Shown here: piece after piece, positions 18,088 through 26,875 of the stretch | How positions within the stretch are numbered: the stretch's first letter is position 1 | Layout of the letters: every line of letters starts with the position of its first letter | Assembly (NCBI RefSeq): GCF_008831285.2 | Contig: NW_022205238.1 | Location: 12,501-39,399, forward strand | Origin: Nymphaea colorata | Taxonomy: Eukaryota > Streptophyta > Magnoliopsida > Nymphaeales > Nymphaeaceae | Reading direction: 5' to 3' | Length of the DNA: 26,899 nt | The notes under the pieces: generated by a model | What the model was told of the DNA's origin: nothing | Database searches by the model: none | What the model saw: the letters and a program-made list of their open reading frames with translations, nothing else | Program-made: the position numbers and the translations under genes

Positions 18088-21000
18088 ATGGGTAAGTCAA
18101 AGAAGCAGTTCAATCCCGACGAGCCTGTCCTTGAGGAGCCCCTCAACGATCAACCTGAGGAAGCTCCAAGCACACAAGCGGGACCAGTTCCCAACTATGC
18201 CATGGGCAGAATTTTGAACATTGAAAAAGAGCTGTTGCAAATGAGAAATGATATGAACAAATCCGATCAAGTCCGCAAACGAGAATTGGAAAGACAAAAC
18301 CGAGAGCGGCAAAATGAGATGGATGAAATTCGCGGTCTTTTGAAGCAGTTAGCGACCAACCAGAACCCAGGAGGGGAAAGGACCACTCAGGGTCCGAACA
18401 AAGGCAAAGGTGTGTTAGGTGCCCCTACCTACCCCACCGATACTGAGATAGATCCGAACAATCTCTCGCACATCGGAACAAGTACGGAAGGGGGCAGACT
18501 TTTACATATGGGTCCCCCGCAAGAGCGACAGCCCATTGAGCCCACTAGCGAATATTATAGAACGCCAAGAGTGCAAAGGTTCGCTAGCAGCAGAATGAAT
18601 CGCACCTATTACGATTCAGAAGTGGAACAGGACGAATCTCCTCTACGTCCTAGAAGAGCGCAACGTCAGCTTCAAGAAGAGAGGCGAACTCCCACCGTTC
18701 GTTATGAGTTTCCCAAATTCAATGGGGAGCACTTACGGGAGTGGCTATTCATGGCCGAGAGGTACTTCTTGTGCCATCGTGTACCCCAAGACGAGTGGAT
18801 TGAAATTGCCACTGCGAACATGACAGGAGAGGCCACAACCCATTATTTGTGGTTCGATCACAAAACGGCAGATCCAACTTGGGAGAAGTACAAGGCGAGT
18901 CTCCAATTACAGTTCGGAGATTCAACATTCATCGATTATGATGAGGACCTCAAGAATCTGGTCCAATCCTCAACCGTTGCAGCCTACCAACGTCAATTTG
19001 AGAGGTTGGCTAGCATGGTCCAGTGGCCAGAGAAGGCCCTCATCGGAGCGTTCAAAGGCGGCCTTAAAAGCGAAGTGAAGAGAGAATTGAAAATTCACCG
19101 CTTCAACAGGCTGGAAGAATGTTTTGCCATGGCCCGTCTCTACGAGGAGCAAATAGAGGAGAAGAGAGCCGAGAAGAAGGCTCATAAGATGGACAAGCAG
19201 AGGAGGAGACCTTCCTACTCCTCTGGTTCTCGATTTAGAGGGAAGGAACCAACTCCCATCCGAAGAGGGAGTGATTATCGGCCACCACAAGGCCCAAACC
19301 AAGGGCAAGGCCGAAAACCACCAACGCGTTACCTCACGCCTAAACAGATTGAAGAGTTCAGGCGGAAAGGCCTGTGCTACAGATGTGAGGGAAAGTGGGA
19401 CAAGAACCATCAGTGCCCAACGTATTACAGGGTACAGGTGGTAAGCGATGACGAGTCTAGTTCGTGTAGCGATTCGTCTACTACGCCGTATGAGACCAGC
19501 TCGTCCTCATCAGATGAGGAAATAGTTATCAAGAGGCGAGCTAAACAAGCCGAGAAAAAGAAAGAAGTCCGAATTGAAGAGACTCCCGCCAAAGAAGAAA
19601 AGCCAACCGAGGCAGAGTCTCTGCACTCAATGCAAGATCCCAATAAGCCCAACTCATTCAGGGTATTTGGGAGGATAAACGGACATAAGGTCCTGATTCT
19701 GCTTGATAACGGAGCGACTAAAAACTTCCTAACAGAGGAAGCGGCACGTAGATGCAACGTCTCCCTTGAATCAAGCCACCCCCAAACTATAATCGTGGGA
19801 GGGGGTATGAGATTAAAGTGCCATAACGAAGGGAAAGGCATAGAAGTTGTGATCAGGAGAAAACCGTTCAAGATCGACTTCTTAGTCATTCCTTTAGATG
19901 GAGTGGACCTTATTCTCGGGATGCCATGGTTTTTCACGCTTGGCATCATATCGTGGGATGTGAAGAACTTCAGCATGACCTTCACTCCCGACGGCGACGA
20001 AGAGCCCATGACGCTACAGGGCTTAACCAGCACAACTCGTCCCAAGACTGCACTTCGGGCAATTGAAGCCGAGCAGCCCGCGTGCTGGGTAATGGCACTC
20101 GCTACTGATGTGCCAGAAAAAGAAGAGCAGAAAGAAATAGTACCAGAACGAATTCAGCTGGTGCTGAATCAATATGAGGACGTCTTTGAGGAGCCAAAAG
20201 GGCTTCCACCGCAGAGATCCTATGACCATAGGATCATAATGACTCACGGGGCAGAACCGGTTAATGTGCGCCCCTATAGGTATGGATATAACCAGAAGGC
20301 TGAAATCGAGCGTCTGGTTAAAGAAATGTTGGAGAGTGGCATTGTGCAACCAAGTAGCAGCCCTTTCTCTTCACCGGTCCTACTTGTGAAGAAGAAAGAC
20401 AACACCTGGCGCTTCTGTGTAGATTACCGCGCCCTGAATGAAGCCACCGTGAAGGATAGACATCCCATACCGGTAATTGATGAGTTATTGGATGAACTAG
20501 CCGGAGCAACTATTTTCTCCAAGATCGACTTACGAGCCGGCTATCATCAAATTCGTATGTACAAGGATGACGTCCACAAGACCGCTTTCAGGACGCATGA
20601 CGGGCACTACGAGTTCCTCGTCATGCCATTTGGTCTAACTAACGCACCAGCAACGTTTCAGAGGTGCATGAACGACGTCTTCAGACATTACCTCCGCGAT
20701 TTCATCTTAGTTTTCTTTGATGACATCTTAATTTACAGTCAGTCTGAAGAATCACATCAGAAGCATCTCGCTATTGCTCTTCAGGTACTGAGAGATAACC
20801 AATTATACGCCAAGATGTCCAAATGCAGCTTTGGACAACCTTCTATTGGTTATCTAGGGCACATAGTGTGCCAACAAGGGGTTCGGGCAGACCCCGAAAA
20901 ATTAGAAGCCATGCAGAAATGGCCACTGCCTAAGGACTTGAAAGGACTCCGCGGATTCCTCGGTTTGACTGGGTACTATAGGCGTTTTATACAAGGTTAT

Positions 21001-23262
21001 GGTTTGATCGCACAGCCTTTGACCCAGATGCTCAAGAAAGGAGCCTTTCAGTGGTCGGATAAGGCTAGGGCAGCCTTTGAAAAGTTAAAGCTTGCCCTTA
21101 TGTCTGCGCCCGTTCTTACACTCCCGGATTTCAACCAGCAGTTCACAATAGAGACAGACGCATGTGAGGTTGGAATTGGGGCCGTTCTCAGCCAAGGAGG
21201 CCACCCTATCGCTTATATGTCTAAGGCGCTCACAAGTAGAGCGAAGCCTCTCTCTACTTATGAGAAAGAACTACTAGCGATAGTGTTGGCAGTGGAAAAG
21301 TGGCGGCCCTACCTTATAGGGCGTAGATTCACAGTTAAGACGGACCAAAATTCTCTAAAGTACATGTTAAAGCAGAGAGTATCCACGCCTACCCAACAAC
21401 GTTGGTTAGCAAAGCTGCTGGGATACGATTTCGAAATAGAGTACAAAAAGGGTCCGGAAAATACAGCGGCCGATTCTCTCTCTCGATTGACTGAGCAGTT
21501 CATGACTCTTTCGGTAGTGGAAACTGATGTTTGGGATAGGTTAGCCCAGGAACAACAAGCAGATCAGTCCCTAAGGCTAGTCCGTGCATCAACAGAACAA
21601 CATCCAGGATCCATTCCCTTCTATACCGTCAGAGGGAATCTATTATATAGGAAGAACCGAGCAGTGGTTCCTCCAGAGTCTGGGCTTAAGCAGGAACTCC
21701 TGCGTCATTTCCATGACACCCCTGCCGCGGGTCATGAGGGGGTTTCTAAAACCCTAAGCAGAATTAAAGCCCAATTTTGGTGGCGTGGCATGAAGGCAGA
21801 GGTACAAAGGTACATCCGGAGTTGCCTGGTATGCCAGAGGGAAAAGTACGAGGCCATTAGACCTCCAGGACATTTAGTTCCCCTCCCCATACCAGCCAAA
21901 CCATGGACCGATGTGACCATGGATTTTATTGACGCCATGCCCCGCTCCGAAGGCAAGGAAGCTGTGCTAGTGGTAGTGGACCGTCTGACCAAGTACAGCC
22001 ACTTCGCTCCCTTGCCTAGGTCGTATCAAGGGCCAATGGTGGCCAGCGTGTACCAGGAGTATGTTGGAAAGCTCCACGGAATGCCACAATCAGTCGTATG
22101 TGACAGAGATTCAATTTTCCTTAGCGCATTTTGGCAGGAGTACATGAAGCTTATGGGTACAACGCTCAAGTTTAGTACAGCCCATCACCCACAGACAGAC
22201 GGGCAGAGCGAAATCGTAAATCGATCTCTTGAAACCTATTTGAGGTGTTTTGCAGGAGAAAGGCCACAGACTTGGGTAAAATTCTTACCTTGGGCAGAGT
22301 GGTCTTACAACACCAGTTTACATTCGTCAACAGGAATGACGCCTTTTGAAGGTGTATATGGGACCCCTCCTCCAAGTATCCCTAGATATGAAGGAGGTAC
22401 AGCAGACGACGACAATGTAGACTGCGAGCTACGCACCCGTGAGGAAGTCCTTGACTCCCTCAAGCAAAACATTGCCAAAGCCCAGAACAGGATGAGACAG
22501 GTCTACAACAAAGGGCGAAAAGATCGAGAATTCGAAGTGGGTGATTACGTGTGGTTGAAGAGGTTGCCCCTCAAACAACGATCGTTAATGGGCCAACCCT
22601 ATTCTAAGCTACTACCAAGGTATTATGGACCGTTTCCGGTATTACAAAAAGTAGGAAAGGCAGCATATCGACTGGGACTTCCGCGGGAAGCAATGGTGCA
22701 CCCAGTTTTCCATATCACCAGGCTCAAGCCTCATCATGGTGATATTCCTACAATGATCGAGCAGATACCGGAACAGGACAACTTGCCCACTCCCTATCGT
22801 ATACTCAAACATAGATATGTCCAAAGACAAGGGAGAACACGGCATGAGGTATTAGTGGAATGGGAGGGACCTGACAGAGGAACCTCTTGGGAAGAGTTTG
22901 GGTCAGTGGCTCATCGCTTTCCCTCCTCTAGCGCTCGAGGACAAGCGCATTCTAGGGAGGGGGAATCTGTTACGGACCAACTTGTAGGTCCAGACCCAAC
23001 TCGGCGTGATCAGGCCGAAACCAGTCGGTCAAGACGAAAGGCCTCGGATTTGTGGACACAGGCGCTAAGGCAGCACGAAGAAAGTCCAAGCGAGGCTAAG
23101 TCAGCACTCGAGCCAGTTGCAGCGGGCGGCGTGGGAGGAGCAACTAGGTCCGAAAGAGTGCTCAAACCAGGTGGAACTCAAGACGTTCTAGAACCTATTG
23201 CGAGGCTCACCGAGCTTGATCAGGTTAATCCGAGCGTGAGTCCAAATTCCCCGAACGCTTGA
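18088..23262 (+). CDS. gag-pol: gag-pol polyprotein, copy B (Gag-PR-RT-RNaseH-INT-chromodomain)
   Basis: Single 1724-codon ORF, identical in protein to copy A. Gag core at about residues 205-360; CCHC-type knuckle CYRC..H.C at 430-443, followed by an acidic Ser tract (453-478) and a basic stretch (about 480-495). Protease: LLDNGAT at 538-544 with ILGMPW at 609-614. RT: Q736 to about 930, with D814 and FFDD 876-879. RNase H: TDAC D1024, E1059, D1086, D1129. Integrase: HHCC 1209-1249, catalytic D1279, D1339 and E1375 (35-residue spacing), GPF 1514-1516. Chromodomain about 1572-1613, with W1592 and W1601; this module is known to bind histone marks and guide integration in chromoviruses. The last 97 residues, including a basic RSRRK patch (1647-1651), are encoded by the 3' LTR. 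Cleavage into mature proteins is expected from the family. No envelope gene is present. Confidence 0.96.
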   Translation: MGKSKKQFNPDEPVLEEPLNDQPEEAPSTQAGPVPNYAMGRILNIEKELLQMRNDMNKSDQVRKRELERQNRERQNEMDEIRGLLKQLATNQNPGGERTTQGPNKGKGVLGAPTYPTDTEIDPNNLSHIGTSTEGGRLLHMGPPQERQPIEPTSEYYRTPRVQRFASSRMNRTYYDSEVEQDESPLRPRRAQRQLQEERRTPTVRYEFPKFNGEHLREWLFMAERYFLCHRVPQDEWIEIATANMTGEATTHYLWFDHKTADPTWEKYKASLQLQFGDSTFIDYDEDLKNLVQSSTVAAYQRQFERLASMVQWPEKALIGAFKGGLKSEVKRELKIHRFNRLEECFAMARLYEEQIEEKRAEKKAHKMDKQRRRPSYSSGSRFRGKEPTPIRRGSDYRPPQGPNQGQGRKPPTRYLTPKQIEEFRRKGLCYRCEGKWDKNHQCPTYYRVQVVSDDESSSCSDSSTTPYETSSSSSDEEIVIKRRAKQAEKKKEVRIEETPAKEEKPTEAESLHSMQDPNKPNSFRVFGRINGHKVLILLDNGATKNFLTEEAARRCNVSLESSHPQTIIVGGGMRLKCHNEGKGIEVVIRRKPFKIDFLVIPLDGVDLILGMPWFFTLGIISWDVKNFSMTFTPDGDEEPMTLQGLTSTTRPKTALRAIEAEQPACWVMALATDVPEKEEQKEIVPERIQLVLNQYEDVFEEPKGLPPQRSYDHRIIMTHGAEPVNVRPYRYGYNQKAEIERLVKEMLESGIVQPSSSPFSSPVLLVKKKDNTWRFCVDYRALNEATVKDRHPIPVIDELLDELAGATIFSKIDLRAGYHQIRMYKDDVHKTAFRTHDGHYEFLVMPFGLTNAPATFQRCMNDVFRHYLRDFILVFFDDILIYSQSEESHQKHLAIALQVLRDNQLYAKMSKCSFGQPSIGYLGHIVCQQGVRADPEKLEAMQKWPLPKDLKGLRGFLGLTGYYRRFIQGYGLIAQPLTQMLKKGAFQWSDKARAAFEKLKLALMSAPVLTLPDFNQQFTIETDACEVGIGAVLSQGGHPIAYMSKALTSRAKPLSTYEKELLAIVLAVEKWRPYLIGRRFTVKTDQNSLKYMLKQRVSTPTQQRWLAKLLGYDFEIEYKKGPENTAADSLSRLTEQFMTLSVVETDVWDRLAQEQQADQSLRLVRASTEQHPGSIPFYTVRGNLLYRKNRAVVPPESGLKQELLRHFHDTPAAGHEGVSKTLSRIKAQFWWRGMKAEVQRYIRSCLVCQREKYEAIRPPGHLVPLPIPAKPWTDVTMDFIDAMPRSEGKEAVLVVVDRLTKYSHFAPLPRSYQGPMVASVYQEYVGKLHGMPQSVVCDRDSIFLSAFWQEYMKLMGTTLKFSTAHHPQTDGQSEIVNRSLETYLRCFAGERPQTWVKFLPWAEWSYNTSLHSSTGMTPFEGVYGTPPPSIPRYEGGTADDDNVDCELRTREEVLDSLKQNIAKAQNRMRQVYNKGRKDREFEVGDYVWLKRLPLKQRSLMGQPYSKLLPRYYGPFPVLQKVGKAAYRLGLPREAMVHPVFHITRLKPHHGDIPTMIEQIPEQDNLPTPYRILKHRYVQRQGRTRHEVLVEWEGPDRGTSWEEFGSVAHRFPSSSARGQAHSREGESVTDQLVGPDPTRRDQAETSRSRRKASDLWTQALRQHEESPSEAKSALEPVAAGGVGGATRSERVLKPGGTQDVLEPIARLTELDQVNPSVSPNSPNA
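22954..22965 (+). other. Polypurine tract (plus-strand primer), copy B
   Basis: AGGGAGGGGGAA, then TC, then LTR start TGTTACGG at 22968. It overlaps the gag-pol frame, so the purine run must serve both as codons and as the RNase H-resistant primer. Confidence 0.9.
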
Positions 23263-24829
23263 GCCTATCTAAAGCCGAGAGGCTTAGGTTCAGGTCCGAG
23301 CCAATCGGACTTGACCCATGCTCGAATTTCCGAAGTGTGGGCGGTAACCCACACGAGGTCCCCGCCCTAAGTCCACAAGACTTAGGGACTTTAGCTTTCG
23401 ATTTTTGAGTTGGGCGCTAGGCCCGGTTTAGGTTGCGTCATCTATTTCATGTCGACGTCAAGTTTTGTAGTAGAGACCTAGCAAGGCGGGTTGTGCCTTG
23501 CGCATTTTTGACATTAGACTAAGTAGCGAGCTAGGTTAACATGTAATTAGGGCTCGCATTATGTTTAGTATATATTCTGTAAACTCAATGTAGAAAGGAT
23601 CGAAAAATTAATCAAAGATTGGTATTTGGTGTGGCACTCTCTCTCTCCTCGCACGAGGCTTCTCCCCTCTCGTCTCCCACCTTGTTCAACCCGAGAACCA
23701 GGCGTCTTCTCCCTCCTCGCGTCCTCTACCTCCACGACGCTTCCGAATCCAGAAATTCCTTGAAGAGCCGCCGTCCGAGACATAGGCATAAGGAAGAAGG
23801 CATCGGCGGATCTCCACCACCGGCGGCGATCCCTCCCTTGTCACGTAAGTACCCCCTTTCGAGCTTTTTCAAAGTTCTGAAATCGGTGCCTTTGCCCTGA
23901 TCACGAGGGTACTGTGAGGCCGATTCCAGCATAGGGAAGATTGAAGGCGACGGATCTACCGCCGGCTTCAATTCGACACCGAAGAGGAGACGAATTTCGA
24001 TCTCTCTCTCGCTGCCCGATTGCTGCATTCTGCCTTAGAACACAGGGCGTCTTCTCTCGGTTCCTCCCTCGGCATACCCGAAGAGGGGAATCAGAATTTG
24101 GGCGTTTTCTGTTCTAATCAGAAATTGCAGATCGCGTCGCGGGATTGAAATCAGACGTTTGATCCCTAGTAGGCAGTTGGCCGGATTAGAAAGACAAATC
24201 GATAAGAAAATTACAATTTCTAGCGGCCTGTTCTCCCTTTTGATCTGTCGGACCAGAGGCTCAAAAGTTAAGAAATCTCGCTCTCTGGTCGAGATCTGAA
24301 GAAGAGGAGTGATCCCCGTGAATCGCCCAGAAAAGAGCTTTCTAAATATCAAAAAGGGGCGAGTTCCGTCGGCTGGATCTCGAGATAGAATCTCGCCGGA
24401 AAATTGTTTGAATCCGGCCATCGCTGCTAATTCCGGTGGTCGCCATTGATTCCGGCGTTAGGGACCGAATTGCCCTTCTTCCCTAGTGTTTTAACTAAAA
24501 TTTTGAAAGGGGTATTACGGTCAATTAAGTTCCGAGCGTTAGCTCAGGCCGCCGGTGCGAATTGGAGCTTCCTCCTCCGTCGCATCTGCCATTTCCGGCA
24601 AGTCCCCCTCCGTTTCATCTCAGCCTTTAATTTCGACATCTGTCCATCATCCAGCCGCCCATCTGTGCCCTTGTCCCAGCTGCTGCCATCTGTCCCGATT
24701 CAGGATCAGCTCGCAATCAGCTGCTCCACCGAATTAGGAAGCAATCTCGCAGCCGCCGCTCCCCTTCCAGCTCCTCGCCATCTCCACCGCGTCAACCCTA
24801 ACTCGCAAGGATCCTCACGCGTTCATCTT

Positions 24830-24839
24830 GACACGTGTC
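24830..24839. promoter_or_regulatory. 10-bp palindromic ACGT-core element in copy B 3' LTR
   Basis: GACACGTGTC palindrome. A further CACGTG-containing site, CCACGTGTCC, is at 25087-25096. Confidence 0.4.
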
Positions 24840-25263
24840 GCAATCCGAGCCAGCCCTCCGCCACCTCACTCGCCACCTCACCTGCCAGCTACCCACCTTG
24901 GTCCCGCATCTCGCCACTTGTCCCCCAGCCAGGCCCTGCGAGATCCCCTTTTCCTATTTCCTTGGATCTTTCCTCCTTAGTTTTAGGAAACTCCTCCACC
25001 TCGCGCCATCTTACCTATTCTTCCTCAGCCGTTTCCTCCTTTCCCTCTTGATCCGATCCGCAGTAATCCTCCACCGTAGATCTGGTCCACGTGTCCCCAT
25101 CTCAGCCTTAGCCTCATCCGAGCTCACACGAGAGCGCCACCTGGCCCTTCGCCCCCAATCTCCTCTCCTTCCTTGTCGCATTTCTCCCTAACCCTTAGGC
25201 GAGAATTCGAGCTCCATTCCTAAGAGCTAGCGTTCTCTAGCTCTCTCTGTCGTGTCCGTCCGT

Positions 25264-25279
25264 CTTGCCACGTGGCAAG
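25264..25279. promoter_or_regulatory. 16-bp palindromic G-box in copy B 3' LTR
   Basis: Perfect palindrome CTTGCCACGTGGCAAG, the third CACGTG site within 450 bp of this LTR. Confidence 0.45.
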
Positions 25280-25311
25280 CATCGGTGCATTCCCTGGGTA
25301 AGACCAGCCCA

Positions 25312-25696
25312 GTCAACCGAACCCACTAGGCAACCTCCTGCACCGAACCCGCACCTAGGCTAAACCTCTACCGAGCCAACCTAGATCGGCATTGACCCTT
25401 AGCCTTAGTCAACTAGGTCAGCTAGTCCACCAAGCCCACTTCGTTGGTAGCCTCCCTTAGCGACTCGAGCCTACCTCGAGTGACCCTTGACCTACTTGAC
25501 CCGGACCCATTGACTCGGTCCATTTAGTCAACCACCTAGTTAGTTGAACCTTCCGCACTTGGTCAACTTTGACCAGCACCGTGAGCTTAGGCTCGACCTT
25601 AACCTCCCTTACTGAACCAACCTATTAGCTAGGTCAACCCGTGACTGAACCTAAACCCTGTTTGACTGAGCCTACCCTGACCCGAACCTGCTTGAC
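25312..25696 (+). promoter_or_regulatory. W-box (TTGACY) cluster in copy B 3' LTR
   Basis: Cores start at 25312, 25392, 25408, 25487, 25496, 25510, 25527, 25562, 25569, 25633, 25662 and 25692 (both strands); all twelve read TTGACC or TTGACT. As part of the 3' LTR this block could also affect sequences downstream of the element. Confidence 0.5.
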
Positions 25697-26875
25697 TAGA
25701 CCTACCACCTAGTAGAGCCCAACCGAAACCAGCCAACCCAGCCTTAGCTAGGATTAGGTTCAGCCGGCTCGCCGGCCCTTACAACGGCCCCTGCCTCTTC
25801 GTCGGCATCCACCGGCGCCCGTGGCCGAGCCACACTCCGGAGTTAGGCAGGCAGGCGCTGTCGCTGTGACAGCAGCCCCCCTCGGCAGTCCAGGCGGCCC
25901 TTCCGGCCCTGTTCCGTCTTCTTCAGTGCAGCAGCAGCACATCGGCAGCAGACGCCAGGCGACCTCGTCCTGATCGGCGACCCTCGACCAGACAGCAGAC
26001 GATCGCTCCCGGCATCCTCGACGGCACGACCGTAGCAGTTCGAGACAGCGTCCTCGTTCCCGGCGCGCGTCTGCCTCTAGCCCAGCGAGTGTCAGCAGCG
26101 GTCTTGGCTCGACGTTAGCGCTGCTACCGCAGAATTCATCGCGGCAACAGCGCAGCGGCCACCGTAAACGAGCAGCGACCAGACCTCGGCAGTCAACCCG
26201 TCCACCAGCGTGCGGCCTACCTTCAGCGTCTTCAGGCAGCGGTCAGCCCGAGCAGCAGGCTACGTGGAGGCACACCTCAGTCGGTCTTCCTGTTCTGTGA
26301 GCTGCAGTGCTCGGGGGCAGGTCATCACCCCGAGACCTATCCGGCTACGCCAAGGGCGATCCTTGGCCGGTATCGTCTCCTATCCCCCTTGTAGCTTCGG
26401 GCGGGATTTGCTTTCAGTCGTAGGTAGCATATTAGTTTATTTCCAGCATTTCTGTTTTAGCCTTGGCTTCGGCCTAGCTCCCCCGTGAGGTACCTCGAGG
26501 CACTGTGCCCGAGACACGACCACAAGGAGCCAGACCCCCTATTTACTTCTGTTGGGTGTGGTTTGTACGTTAGTGTGGTTTGCGTGGTTTGTGAGTGAGA
26601 TTGAGTGTTCTCTTGTATCGCTCGCGAATTGTAAAGGCCTCACGACCCTGTTAGTGTTTTTGTAGTAGGCAGACTTAGTTAGGAATATTTGGGACTCGGG
26701 TAACCTACAAGTGTATCTCCTACCTATTGGGTTTTGCGCCGGGTCCTGTCCGGCCGGGTAGATCATTGTGTAATTACCTAGGTTTTTCGTTTTTAGAATA
26801 GGCCTCAAGAAGGTCCTGGGAAGTTTAGGATCGCATTGGTCGGATTTTCTTAGGCCAACCGGTGTGGACCTAACA

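Larger units (their letters stand above)
14006..26875 (+). mobile_element. Ty3/Gypsy chromovirus LTR retrotransposon, copy B
   Basis: Plus-strand element with the same layout as copy A and a 5503-bp internal region of identical length. By mirror arithmetic its 5' end should be near 13563, but sequence is recognisable only from 14006. The 3' LTR ends in CCTAACA at 26875. Only a few differences from copy A were found, nearly all of them 1-4 base deletions near the two ends. It may not be an independent insertion, because the whole window behaves as one palindrome. Confidence 0.85.
22968..26875 (+). repeat. 3' LTR of copy B (complete, 3908 bp)
   Basis: Runs from TGTTACGG to CCTAACA. Compared with the other LTRs it has a substitution at 24606 (C for A) and five single-base losses in short homopolymers toward its end (near 26080, 26500, 26720, 26743 and 26789). 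These account for its being 5 bp shorter than the copy A 5' LTR. The end-clustered deletions look like declining sequence accuracy. It begins with the final 97 codons and stop of gag-pol. Confidence 0.94.

Noticed and set aside
24035-24421. 128-codon antisense frame in the LTR, seen in all four copies
   Set aside because: No recognisable domain, no promoter or start context argument, and embedded in LTR sequence. Treated as chance.
24446-25051. 201-codon Ser/Pro-rich open frame in the LTR, present in all four LTR copies
   Set aside because: Low-complexity composition, overlapping open frames in other phases, and no recognisable domain. Conservation among copies only reflects recent duplication of the LTR.
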